NCBI RefSeq assembly: GCF_014736495.1
Contig: NZ_MDUX01000010.1
Location: forward strand, 1-64,000
Direction: 5' to 3'
Length of the DNA stretch: 64,000 nucleotides
From: Candidatus Dactylopiibacterium carminicum
GTDB lineage: Bacteria > Pseudomonadota > Gammaproteobacteria > Burkholderiales > Rhodocyclaceae
A model generated the notes under the pieces. It did no database searches, was not told where the DNA came from, and was given only the letters and a program-made list of their open reading frames with translations. Shown in pieces: positions 9,924 to 18,297 of this stretch (its first letter is position 1; each line of letters opens with the position of its first letter). The position numbers were made by a program, and so were the translations under genes.

Positions 9924-10931
9924 TCAGCCAGGCAGGGTGGCCAGGGCCGCCAATACTTCGGCGACGGTGACGTCACCGACATCTTCCGTCGCAGGTTGCA
10001 GCAGGCGATGCGGTACGCCCCAGGGATGCCAGCGAGCTGCATCTGATTTGCCGAACAGGCAGACGATGGGTTTTCCCAGCGCGGCGGCCAGATGCATGTG
10101 ACCGCCATCGGAGCATACGACACGTGAGCAGGCCGCCAGGCCGGCGATCAATTCGGCCAGGCTTTGCGTGGGCATGGGCGTTAGTGGTAGCCCTGCACAG
10201 GCGGCCATGATCTGTTGCGCCTTGGCGTCATCACCAGGATGCAGCGGGTTGTCATTGGTGCCAGGTGCCCAGAACAGCGCGAAGCGCAAGGTCGGATCGG
10301 CCGCGTGCAGACTTTGGATCAAGGTTATGAAGCGCTCTGCAGGCCAGCGCTGCGTGGGTTTGCGGGCGCTGATATGCAGGCCCAGGGCCGCGCCCTGTGC
10401 CATCCGGTTTTCATCGGGTACCAGTTTCGCCTGCGCTTGGGCAAGCAAATCCGTGCGCGGCTGGATACGTGCTGGTGGCATGTCGGCGGATTGAAATCCA
10501 AGCGCCTGCAATAGCCCGGCGACACGTTCGACTTCGTGCCGCGCGGCAGGATCGGCAGGCAGATCATCCTGCGCGATCACGCGTCTGGCGCCCACCAGTC
10601 TTGCCATCCGGCGCGCGCTGGATTGCGCACCACCCGCTGGCAGCAGCACCAGATCGATGTGTTTTCGGCGTAATTGCCACAACTGTCGTAGCCGGGACCA
10701 CATCGCACCGAGTGCGCTCTCGCCGGCGCCCAGATGCTTGGCCTTGGTGTAGGTGAACACGGCATCCAGATCCGGATTGCCCTGCAACACCTCGACGTTG
10801 TAGCTGGTCACCAGCGCGCCGATCCAGGCCTCTGGGAAAAGCTCGCGCAGACGATGGATCAGAGGCAGTGTGCACACCAGGTCGCCGATGTTGTCTCGGC
10901 GGATGACGAGGATGTGGCGTTTGTCGCTCAT
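9924..10931 (-). CDS. Glycosyltransferase family 9 (heptosyltransferase-like)
   Basis: The 335-residue protein starts MSDKRHILVIRRDNIGDLVC, matching the N-terminal R-x-D-x-(I/L)-GD motif of GT9 heptosyltransferases that build the LPS inner core from ADP-heptose. The C-terminal half shows LGLHISARKPTQRWPAERF and the donor-site block VVCSDGGHMHLAAALGKPIVCLFG. It acts on the cytoplasmic face of the inner membrane. It overlaps the O-antigen ligase gene by four bases. A second GT9 gene lies 1.4 kb away on the other strand. Which core position it serves cannot be read from the sequence. Confidence 0.9.
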   Translation of the reverse strand: MSDKRHILVIRRDNIGDLVCTLPLIHRLRELFPEAWIGALVTSYNVEVLQGNPDLDAVFTYTKAKHLGAGESALGAMWSRLRQLWQLRRKHIDLVLLPAGGAQSSARRMARLVGARRVIAQDDLPADPAARHEVERVAGLLQALGFQSADMPPARIQPRTDLLAQAQAKLVPDENRMAQGAALGLHISARKPTQRWPAERFITLIQSLHAADPTLRFALFWAPGTNDNPLHPGDDAKAQQIMAACAGLPLTPMPTQSLAELIAGLAACSRVVCSDGGHMHLAAALGKPIVCLFGKSDAARWHPWGVPHRLLQPATEDVGDVTVAEVLAALATLPG

Positions 10932-12208
10932 GTTGGAGTCTTTCCTCTCATCGCACCGGCCATCAGTCCGGCATAGGCCCAGAACATCGCGGGCAAGGCG
11001 ATATCGTAAAAGTCGTCAGTCAGATTCTTGAAGAACAGCATGGCAATCGTCATGCCGAGTGCCAGTGCAGCATGCCTTGCTGGAGTGTCGCGACGCGCAT
11101 GGGCGGCGGCCAGACTTGCAAGGGATGCCATCAGGCATAGAAAGGCAAGCAAGCCTGGCAGTCCGGTCTGGATCCACAAGCTCAGCAACAGGTTGTGCGG
11201 ATGGGATTTTCCTGCCTGATCCATCATTTCTGCTGTGATAGGCGCAAAGTGGTCTGCATGAACTTGGCGCGCTACTTCCTTACCGTACCCGGTTCCCAGC
11301 AGAGGGCGCTGCATGCTGCTATCCAGCCATTGGCTCCAGATCGACCAACGAGGGTCCTTGGCCAGCGCATGCGATGCCTGCACGATGCTCTGGCCGCTTA
11401 AAGAGCCGCTTTGCCTGACCACGGTGGTGGATAACAGCGCAAGCGTGACCAATGCGCACAGGCAAATCAGTAGCAGCCCTGAGCGACCTTTGGTAGGGGC
11501 ATATCGTCCGGAGCGGTAGCTAACCATCCAGATGACGATCAGGACGACCAGCCCCAGCCAGTACATGCGGTTGAAGCTCAGCAAGCCGATGAGCAGTGCC
11601 GCCAGGACGAGAGCCCCCCCCCACGGTAGCAGGCGCTCACGCCAGATCCACCAGCTCAATGGCAGGCCGATCAGCGCGAAGGTCGATGCCAGTCCGGGGC
11701 CTGGATACCAGCGGGCGATGAGGTCAGAGGCGAGTACGGCATTGGCCCCCTGGCTGACCAAGGGGATTCCCCCTTTCAGCAGCCCGCCGATCGTGGTCAG
11801 GCAGAGCAATGCGATGCCTGCCGAGCCACCCACCAGAACTCGTCGCAGCATGCGGGGATTACGTCCAGCAGCCAGCGCTGCAAGGAAGATTCCCGTGGGC
11901 GCCACGGCACTCTGGATGGCTCCGAGCAGTGAGCGCCCCGGATCGGCCGACCAGAGCGCGGACAGCAACGCGACGCCCGGCCACATGGCGAGCACCCACC
12001 ATAAGACACCAGGCAGCGAATCCGAGAAGTGCGTTTGGGGGCGGCAGAATGCAGGCAGGAACAGCAACAGGCTGCAAGCGATCATGATAGATTGCGCAGC
12101 CCGCGCGTGTGCCAGAGGCAGTACTGCCAGAAGCAGGCAGAGGCTGCCCGTCTGAAGGCGTTCAAGGGGCGTCAATGCGGATCGGACTTCGGGTGAGGCG
12201 TGCTGCAT
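10928..12208 (-). CDS. O-antigen ligase family membrane protein
   Basis: The 426-residue protein is strongly hydrophobic, with ten or more predicted membrane segments and a large periplasmic loop before the end. That loop includes PLLGTGYGKEV and GKSHPHNLLLSLWIQTG, the HPHN-type motif of WaaL/Wzy_C proteins. Members join undecaprenyl-linked O-antigen to lipid A core in the periplasm, or polymerise glycans. The gene is upstream of, and coupled by ATGA to, a GT9 gene, and it is divergent from a second GT9 gene. This context favours the ligase role, but a polymerase role is possible. Confidence 0.82.
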   Translation of the reverse strand: MQHASPEVRSALTPLERLQTGSLCLLLAVLPLAHARAAQSIMIACSLLLFLPAFCRPQTHFSDSLPGVLWWVLAMWPGVALLSALWSADPGRSLLGAIQSAVAPTGIFLAALAAGRNPRMLRRVLVGGSAGIALLCLTTIGGLLKGGIPLVSQGANAVLASDLIARWYPGPGLASTFALIGLPLSWWIWRERLLPWGGALVLAALLIGLLSFNRMYWLGLVVLIVIWMVSYRSGRYAPTKGRSGLLLICLCALVTLALLSTTVVRQSGSLSGQSIVQASHALAKDPRWSIWSQWLDSSMQRPLLGTGYGKEVARQVHADHFAPITAEMMDQAGKSHPHNLLLSLWIQTGLPGLLAFLCLMASLASLAAAHARRDTPARHAALALGMTIAMLFFKNLTDDFYDIALPAMFWAYAGLMAGAMRGKTPT

Positions 12209-12312
12209 TCCGTTGGGGATCGGCAGGTTGGGAGAGCGCGCATTCTATATGGACTGATGCACTTGATCCTCAGTCCTCAGGCCCGGGTGGCCAGCAAGAT
12301 CATAGGGAAAAC

Positions 12313-13368
12313 ATGCGAATCTTGATCCTGAAGAGAGACAAACTGGGCGACATGCTGCTCACGACTCCGATGTTGCGTTGGTTGAGGCAACAACTGCCTG
12401 ATGCACGCATCGACGTCCTTGCCAATACCTACAATGCTTGGGTGCTCGACGGCAATCCCGATGTAGACCGCGTGCTGACCTACCAGCGCGCCACCGAGGG
12501 GGGGCGAATACACTGGAAAGCTGTCGTGGCACAGCTGCAGCAGGTCTTCTCTCTGAGGCGGGAGCACTACGATTGGGTGATTGCCGCCAATGGCGAGTAT
12601 TCGCATCGGGCCCTCAAGCGGGCCCGCTGGGTCGGTGGGCGCAACCTGGTTTCCTATCACGAGGGTGCCGCGCCTTCCTGGCTCTCTCATCCGCTCACGG
12701 TTCCTGCGGGTCTGCACGAAACCCAGAGGCTGACACACCTGCTTTCAGCGCTCACCGTACCGCTGCCGGAGTCTCCTCTGCCCTTGCGTTTTTCGCTGCC
12801 GGAGGAGAGCAGGCGTTTCGCCCGGGCGTGGCTTGACGAGCGCGGTTTGGCCCCGGGAGGGTATATAACGTTGGGGCTTGGTGCCCGGCGTGCCAAGCGC
12901 CAGCCGACCGCCGATCAGGTCAAGCGCTGGACCCGATATTTCCATGAGCAATGGGGCCTGCAGACCGTGTTCATGTGGACTCCGGGAAAGAGTGACAACC
13001 CCCTGTATCCAGGGGATGACGATATTGCTCAGCCTGTACTGGACGCAGGCATGCCCTGGCTGCATCCATTCCGGGGGCCGCTCAAGCCAGCGTTGGGCCT
13101 GATCTGGCACGGACGTACCAGTCTTTTCCCCGACAGTGGGTTGATGCATTTCGCTGCGGCTTCACCGGGAGGCGTCCTGGGATTCTTCGCTGAGGTGGAG
13201 GCGTCTCCTCCGCCTTCGCAATGGGCGCCCGTTGGCCCGCGGGCGCGTTGGCTCGAAGCCCCGAAGACCTTGTCCGACCTTGATGACGGCACGGTCTTTG
13301 CGGCACTGACGTCATTAGTGGAGCCGCATACGGATGAAATTCCTCCTCTTTGCACCTCGGGTGCCTGA
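12313..13368 (+). CDS. Glycosyltransferase family 9 (heptosyltransferase-like)
   Basis: The 351-residue protein begins MRILILKRDKLGDMLLTTPM, the GT9 N-terminal signature. The middle carries WVIAANGEYSHRALKRARWV and the C-terminal half SLFPDSGLMHFAAASPGGVLGFF, in place of the usual SDGGH-type donor site. The long upstream open frame (from 12109) overlaps the divergent ligase gene and lacks similarity, so I start at 12313. The stop TGA shares one base with the ATG of the next gene. Probably an LPS core enzyme. The acceptor is unknown. Confidence 0.87.
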   Translation: MRILILKRDKLGDMLLTTPMLRWLRQQLPDARIDVLANTYNAWVLDGNPDVDRVLTYQRATEGGRIHWKAVVAQLQQVFSLRREHYDWVIAANGEYSHRALKRARWVGGRNLVSYHEGAAPSWLSHPLTVPAGLHETQRLTHLLSALTVPLPESPLPLRFSLPEESRRFARAWLDERGLAPGGYITLGLGARRAKRQPTADQVKRWTRYFHEQWGLQTVFMWTPGKSDNPLYPGDDDIAQPVLDAGMPWLHPFRGPLKPALGLIWHGRTSLFPDSGLMHFAAASPGGVLGFFAEVEASPPPSQWAPVGPRARWLEAPKTLSDLDDGTVFAALTSLVEPHTDEIPPLCTSGA

Positions 13369-14426
13369 TGCGCTGGCATATCCATTTCTACAGCCGTAAG
13401 CGTTTCGGCGCCTGGCCGGACCTGCCGAACCTTACAGGTGAAGACATCTCACGGATTCAGGCCCGGTTTCGGACTGGGGTCGATGTCTGGATCATCCAGA
13501 CCTGCCTGCAGCTCGCACCGGCATTGCGTCAGATGGGGCACAAGGTGACGGCTGGCCCTGAAGTCCCGGCCGGTAGTCTGCTGATTGCGCACCGCGACGA
13601 CTTGGGGACCCTGTTCAGTGGCCTGCATCGCTGCTTCATCGTCTGCGTGCGCGCAGATCGAGCGCCTGCACCGGTAGCGCATGTCGAAATTCTGCAGAAT
13701 GGCCTCGACCTGGCGCGAGAGCATGAAATATTCCTTCCCTCCTGGCCTCAGCCTGGATTGATTCCGCGTGATGCTGCGCGTGAAGGGCAGATGCTGCGCA
13801 TGGCCTATTTCGGCCGCCAGGATTCTCTGCCACATTGGTTTTCCGATACCGAGTTCCTCGAGCAACTCGTCGCCCGGCAGATCTCTTTCGAGATCCGCCA
13901 CAAAGCGTGGCATGACTATCACGACATCGATCTGGTCCTCGCTCACCGTACGGAAGCTCCCACCATGTTGCGGCAGAAACCTGGAACCAAGCTCTGCAAT
14001 GCCTGGTTGGCGGGAGTGCCAGCACTCCTTTCTCCCGAACCGGAATATCAGCGGTTGCGCGAGCATCCGGACGACTTCATCGAAATCGAAAGCCCGGCTG
14101 ATGTGCTGGCGGCCATCGATATGTTGAGAGTCGACCCGAGGCGTTATGCCGCCATGCGGGCGCGTTGTGCCGTACGGGCTCCTGCATTCCGCGCTGAAGC
14201 TGTTGCCGAGCGCTGGCTTGAGGCGCTCACCGGTTTTGTCGGTGAGCAATATATGCATTGGCAGGCCTGTGGTACCCGCAGCTGGTTTGCCCATGCATGG
14301 CGTCTGCGGGCACAGAAAGCTGCTTCCGCAGTATTTCGGGCGCAGATTGCCGAGGAGCTCAAGCGTATGAATGCGCCTGCGCCAGTGCGTTTACGCGAGC
14401 CGGCGGTCGTCAGCCAGAAGCACTGA
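13368..14426 (+). CDS. Putative GT-B glycosyltransferase of the LPS region
   Basis: The 352-residue soluble protein starts MRWHIHFYSRKRFGAWPDLP and is translationally coupled to the preceding GT9 gene (TGATG). The C-terminal half has a GT-B-like donor site, GTKLCNAWLAGVPALLSPEP at about 213-232, followed by a helix DFIEIESPADVLAAIDML that resembles the end of GT1/GT4 enzymes. The N-terminal half is less familiar and has no DxD motif. I infer a sugar transferase in core or O-antigen assembly. No substrate can be named. Confidence 0.65.
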   Translation: MRWHIHFYSRKRFGAWPDLPNLTGEDISRIQARFRTGVDVWIIQTCLQLAPALRQMGHKVTAGPEVPAGSLLIAHRDDLGTLFSGLHRCFIVCVRADRAPAPVAHVEILQNGLDLAREHEIFLPSWPQPGLIPRDAAREGQMLRMAYFGRQDSLPHWFSDTEFLEQLVARQISFEIRHKAWHDYHDIDLVLAHRTEAPTMLRQKPGTKLCNAWLAGVPALLSPEPEYQRLREHPDDFIEIESPADVLAAIDMLRVDPRRYAAMRARCAVRAPAFRAEAVAERWLEALTGFVGEQYMHWQACGTRSWFAHAWRLRAQKAASAVFRAQIAEELKRMNAPAPVRLREPAVVSQKH

Positions 14427-14497
14427 CCGGGCACGGATATCGCAGAGGATTGGCAAAAGCCCATCCTCCCTGTCGGAGGAGACGGATTTCTCAGGCT

Positions 14498-15097
14498 TCA
14501 GCCCTGCTTCGCACCGTACAGATAGGGGTTCAAGGTCGGGTCGTTGTACATCTTGAACTGGCGATAGACCTTGTAATGCGCGCGGCCGGCCGCGCAATCG
14601 TCCAGCAATTGCGCCAGACAGGCCGCCAGGTCGGCACGCTGCTCGCGCAGGCGGGCGAGTTTGGCCTGACAGGTGGCGATGTGCTCGGCAGAGGCGTCGG
14701 AACGGCGGGTCTGTTCGCCCATGTGAAAGATCTTCAAGGCCAGGATGGATATGCGGTCGATCATGCTGCCCGCGGTTTCGGAATTCAGCCGGCTGCCTTC
14801 CACGGCAGGAGGCAGCGCCGACAGGAAGACTTCGTCCATGCGTTCGATGGCGTCGTTCCGTTTCTGGTTGTAACCGTCGATGGCGCGCTTGTTGGCGGCG
14901 ATCTCCGCATCCGCCACGTCCTTGCGGCGGGCCAGGTCTTCCTCGTCCCACAGCAGGTTGTTGAAGCGATGATTCAGTTCGAGGAACTGCCACAGGCCTT
15001 CACTAAAGCGTGCGGGGATGTTCTTGGCCCAGCTGCGGTTGGTCACGCATTCGTCGTGAAAGGCAATGATGTCGGTGGAGTCGATCAGCTTGGTCAT
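14498..15097 (-). CDS. DUF4254 domain protein
   Basis: The 199-residue protein is soluble, mostly helical and rich in charged residues. It matches the DUF4254 family by its N-terminal half (NIPARFSEGLWQFLELNHRFN, LLWDEEDLARR) and by NSETAGSMIDRISILALKIFHM near residues 115-136. The start is taken at MTKLIDSTD; 11 earlier codons in frame do not look native. DUF4254 proteins are often found next to glycosyltransferases, as here, but no reaction is known to me. It converges on the preceding glycosyltransferase gene. Confidence 0.8.
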   Translation of the reverse strand: MTKLIDSTDIIAFHDECVTNRSWAKNIPARFSEGLWQFLELNHRFNNLLWDEEDLARRKDVADAEIAANKRAIDGYNQKRNDAIERMDEVFLSALPPAVEGSRLNSETAGSMIDRISILALKIFHMGEQTRRSDASAEHIATCQAKLARLREQRADLAACLAQLLDDCAAGRAHYKVYRQFKMYNDPTLNPYLYGAKQG

Positions 15098-15216
15098 GAG
15101 CAACGGTGTCCAGCATGGGAGAGGCGGCATTCTACGCTGAGTCCCTTCGCAGCATAGTAAGCTCGCTGCAACAGTCCTGACATATGCTTGCCGGCCCCGT
15201 CCGGAGAACCCGCGAG

Positions 15217-15585
15217 ATGGAAAGTCCCTTCAAAGGCAAGACCGGCCTGGCCCGTATCTGGAATGCCTTCAACTATTCGCGTGCCGGTCTGTGCGAGGCT
15301 TTCCGCCACGAGGACGCCTTCCGCCAGGAAGTGCTGCTGGCCTGCGTGCTGATTCCGTTCGCGTTGCTCTCATCCCGCAGCGGCGCAGAGAAAGCCCTGC
15401 TCATAGCCTGCGTGCTGCTGGTGCTGATCGTGGAGCTGCTGAACTCGGCCGTGGAGGCCGTGGTGGACCGCGTCTCGCTGGAGCGGCACGAACTTGCCAA
15501 ACGCGCCAAGGACATTGGCAGCGCCGCCGTGCTGATCACGCTGCTCAACTTGTTGGCGGTCTGGCTGCTGGTGTTCTTGGGGTGA
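15217..15585 (+). CDS. dgkA: Diacylglycerol kinase
   Basis: The 122-residue protein has the size and three-helix membrane topology of bacterial DgkA, which phosphorylates diacylglycerol released by membrane-derived glycan synthesis. Signatures are EAFRHEDAFRQE at the cytoplasmic entry and the catalytic helix VELLNSAVEAVVDRVSLERH followed by AKDIGSAAV. I use the ATG at 15217 (MESPFKGKTGL); an in-frame start 11 codons earlier is possible. It stands next to LPS genes, fitting a phospholipid recycling role. Confidence 0.94.
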   Translation: MESPFKGKTGLARIWNAFNYSRAGLCEAFRHEDAFRQEVLLACVLIPFALLSSRSGAEKALLIACVLLVLIVELLNSAVEAVVDRVSLERHELAKRAKDIGSAAVLITLLNLLAVWLLVFLG

Positions 15586-15669
15586 ACGTCATCGGTCTGT
15601 CACGCGTGGCGGCCATCATCGGCGGTATCCCCGTCCGGCTTTCGGCGGGAATTCCGCCGAGGTCCGCCG

Positions 15670-16899
15670 ATGGAAACCGCCCGCCTGCACCTGCAGACCC
15701 TAGCGCCGTCGCGTCGCCAGCTGCGTCTGGCCGTGGTTACCGAGACCTATCCGCCCGAGGTCAACGGCGTGGCAATGAGTACCGGGCGCGTGGTCGAGGG
15801 GCTGCTCGCGCGTGGTCATGAGGTGCAGTTGATCCGTCCGCGCCAGACGCCGGCCGATCGGCCCGTGAATGCGCCTGGATTCGACGAGATGCTGTCGGCT
15901 GGCATTCCCCTGCCCCGTTACAACCACCTGAAACTGGGGTTGCCAGCGCGCCAGGCCTTGCTGCGCGCCTGGAACCTGCGCCGGCCGGACGTGGTGCAGA
16001 TCGTCACCGAAGGGCCGCTGGGCTGGTCAGCAGTAGCCGCCGCGCGCAAATTGCGGCTGCCGGTGGTCACCGAGTTCCATACCAACTTCCACAGCTACAG
16101 CCGCTATTACGGTGTGGGCTGGCTCAAGCAGCCGTTGGCTGCCTGGCTGCGCCGTTTCCACAACAAGGGTGATCTTTGCCTGGTGCCTACCGACGCCTTG
16201 CGCGCCGAGCTGGTTGCTGGCGGTTATGCGCGGCTGGCGGTGCTGGCGCGCGGCGTGGATACACAGTTGTTCTCTCCTGCGCGGCGCAGCGAGGCCCTGC
16301 GCGCGCAGTGGGGCGTGACGCCAGGCACGCCGGTGTGCGCCATCGTCAGCCGTCTGGCCCCGGAAAAGAACCTGGCCCTGGGGCTGCGGGCCTTCGAGGC
16401 CTTCCGTGCACAGCGCCCCGACGCGCGCCTGCTCGTCGTCGGCGACGGTCCGGCGCGGGTGGCGCTGCAGGCCAGCCATCCGCAGCATCTGTATGCCGGC
16501 ATGCGCACGGGCGAGGATCTGGCCGCGCACTATGCGTCGGCGGAGCTTTTCCTCTTCCCCAGCCTCACCGAGACCTTCGGCAACGTGATCACCGAGGCGC
16601 TTGCCAGTGGCCTGCCGGTGCTGGGCTTCGATTACGCCGCCGCGGCCGAGATGTTGCGCGATGGCGTGAACGGCTTGCTCGCCCCCTTTGGCGATGAACA
16701 GGCTTTCGTGGCCGCAGCCGCCCGCCTGGGGGCGGACAGTCCACTGCGCGCAGCGATGGCCACGCGAGCGCCTGAAAGTGTGCAGCATCGCGACTGGCAG
16801 GGCGTGATCCTGCGGCTGGAGCAGCATCTGGAAGAGGTGATCGGGGAGCACCAGCGGCGCCAGGTGGAGAAGAGCGGGTTGGGCGTGGTGATCGAATAG
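15670..16899 (+). CDS. Glycosyltransferase family 4 (mannosyltransferase-like)
   Basis: The 409-residue protein has the GT4 N-terminus LAVVTETYPPEVNGVAMSTG at about 19-38 and the acceptor segment VVTEFHTNFHSYSRYYG. The donor-binding Glu motif is ELFLFPSLTETFGNVITEAL in the C-terminal domain. This pattern is typical of GDP-mannose-dependent alpha-mannosyltransferases of the MgtA/PimB type and of enzymes that glycosylate diacylglycerol. The neighbouring dgkA would fit a lipid acceptor, but this is inference. It ends 67 bases before the convergent ubiH. Confidence 0.85.
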   Translation: METARLHLQTLAPSRRQLRLAVVTETYPPEVNGVAMSTGRVVEGLLARGHEVQLIRPRQTPADRPVNAPGFDEMLSAGIPLPRYNHLKLGLPARQALLRAWNLRRPDVVQIVTEGPLGWSAVAAARKLRLPVVTEFHTNFHSYSRYYGVGWLKQPLAAWLRRFHNKGDLCLVPTDALRAELVAGGYARLAVLARGVDTQLFSPARRSEALRAQWGVTPGTPVCAIVSRLAPEKNLALGLRAFEAFRAQRPDARLLVVGDGPARVALQASHPQHLYAGMRTGEDLAAHYASAELFLFPSLTETFGNVITEALASGLPVLGFDYAAAAEMLRDGVNGLLAPFGDEQAFVAAAARLGADSPLRAAMATRAPESVQHRDWQGVILRLEQHLEEVIGEHQRRQVEKSGLGVVIE

Positions 16900-16934
16900 C
16901 GGCCGGTGTTTGGCAACGGCGCGTGTCGCAAGAG

Positions 16935-16969
16935 GTGACGGTGCGCCCGCCATGCGCACCATCGGTCAC
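16935..16969. terminator. Imperfect palindrome between GT4 and ubiH
   Basis: Arms GTGAC-GGTGCGC and GCGCACC-(ATCG)-GTCAC form a long stem with one bulge. It covers the stop codon of ubiH and lies between two converging genes, so it may stop transcription from both sides. No T-run follows. The inner arms GGTGCGC/GCGCACC recur at 18214-18230 on the other side of ubiH. Confidence 0.5.
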
Positions 16970-18102
16970 GGCCAGGCGCGGGCGCCCCAGATCATGCGCC
17001 GGGCGAGGAAGCGGCGCAGTGGCGGCAGGGCCTGCAGGCCGCGCAGGCCGATGTCGCGCAGGGGCGAGGCCAGCGGCAGCTGGCTGCCGAAGCCGCGTAC
17101 CAGCAGGTCAGTGAAGCTGGCTGTGGTTTGGCGGTCCAGGCTGCGGCTGCGCGCGTAGCGTGCGAGCAGCGCGGCGGTGCCCGGGTCGGGCGCATCGGTC
17201 AGCTGTTCGGCCAGTTGCCAGGCATCGCGCAGCGCCAGATTGAAGCCCTGGCCGGCCACCGGGTGCAGGGTCTGTGCAGCATTGCCCAGCCAGACCTGGC
17301 GTGCAGCGACGGGGCGTTCGCGCAGGCTCATCGTCAACGGGTAATGCGCGCGGCCGCGCAGTGCAGTCAGTTTCACGTCTGTCGGCAGGGCCGCGTTCAG
17401 TGTCGCCAGCCATTCGTTGTCGGGGGCCGCAAGCAAGGCTTCGGCGCGCGTGCTGGGCACGGTCCACACCACGGCATAGCCCTCGCCTTCGGGGAGCAGC
17501 GCGATCGGCCCCTGCGGCGTGAAGCGCTCGTGGGCGAGGCCCGCGTGCGGCGTTGCAGGTGTGGCGTGGCAGATCAGCGCGACCTGGGCATAGTCGTGGC
17601 GGCGATCCGCTTCCGTGGATTCGATGCGGCCCTCGCAGCGCACCGCAAGGCGTGCCGTGAAATCGGCTCCGCCGGCACCATGCACGCGCACGTGGCTTCC
17701 TTCCGCCTGTAGCCGGATGATGCGTTGTTGCCAGCGCACGTCGAGGCCCGCTGCTTGGGCGCGTGCCCATAACGCGGCTTCCAGCGCTTCGGCGGAAACT
17801 ACATAACCCAGCGCGGGCAGCGCCAGCTCGGTGGCGTCGAGCCAGGTTTCGCCGCAGCCCTCAGCCTGCGTCACGCGGATGCGGGTGATCGGTGTGGCAG
17901 CATCAATGGGCCAGGCGTCGAGCAGCTCCAGCAATTCGCGGCTGCCATGGGAGAGCGCCAGGCTACGCGCATCGCGCTGCACACCGGGGCCAGGGCGGGC
18001 GTCCACCAGCTGTACGCACTGGTGGCCGCGCCGCTGCAGCGCCAGGGCTGTGGTCAGGCCGAGCGGGCCGGCGCCGATCAGGGTGATGTCGCTCATCTGC
18101 AT
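16966..18102 (-). CDS. ubiH: UbiH/UbiF/COQ6-family FAD monooxygenase
   Basis: The 378-residue flavoprotein begins with the FAD site ITLIGAGPLGLTTALALQ and carries the second FAD block LGNAAQTLHPVAGQGFNLAL near residues 275-294, where Ubi hydroxylases read GDAAHxxxPxxGQG. It should hydroxylate the aromatic ring of a ubiquinone precursor. Position after pepP mirrors the pepP-ubiH order known from gammaproteobacteria, which supports the symbol. Which ring position it hydroxylates cannot be decided, because betaproteobacterial homologues differ in regioselectivity. Confidence 0.85.
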   Translation of the reverse strand: MQMSDITLIGAGPLGLTTALALQRRGHQCVQLVDARPGPGVQRDARSLALSHGSRELLELLDAWPIDAATPITRIRVTQAEGCGETWLDATELALPALGYVVSAEALEAALWARAQAAGLDVRWQQRIIRLQAEGSHVRVHGAGGADFTARLAVRCEGRIESTEADRRHDYAQVALICHATPATPHAGLAHERFTPQGPIALLPEGEGYAVVWTVPSTRAEALLAAPDNEWLATLNAALPTDVKLTALRGRAHYPLTMSLRERPVAARQVWLGNAAQTLHPVAGQGFNLALRDAWQLAEQLTDAPDPGTAALLARYARSRSLDRQTTASFTDLLVRGFGSQLPLASPLRDIGLRGLQALPPLRRFLARRMIWGARAWP

Positions 18103-18212
18103 TCCTGAGGAAACCTCCCGGATTCCGGCTTTTGGCCTGCATCCGGGCTACACGGTGGGCGCCCGTTCATGTTTCGATACCTCGGCACGAACGGATCGGG
18201 CGTGGCAGGCGA

Positions 18213-18262
18213 TGGTGCGCATGGCGCACCCTACGCGACTGGATCCCGGCCTGCGCCGGGAT
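18213..18262. repeat. Two extragenic palindromes between pepP and ubiH
   Basis: GGTGCGC-atg-GCGCACC (18214-18230) and ATCCCGGC-ctgc-GCCGGGAT (18243-18262) are perfect short inverted repeats placed 12 bases apart. They resemble REP/BIME-type extragenic repeats that recur through many proteobacterial genomes. The rest of the 195-base gap (18103-18297) shows no gene. It may also weaken read-through from pepP into ubiH. Confidence 0.6.
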
Positions 18263-18297
18263 GAGAGCGTATATGTCAGGCCGAAACCGGGCCTGCA

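Noticed and set aside
12109..12312. N-terminal extension of the second GT9 protein
   Set aside because: It overlaps the divergent ligase gene and looks unlike GT9; the family N-terminus starts at 12313.
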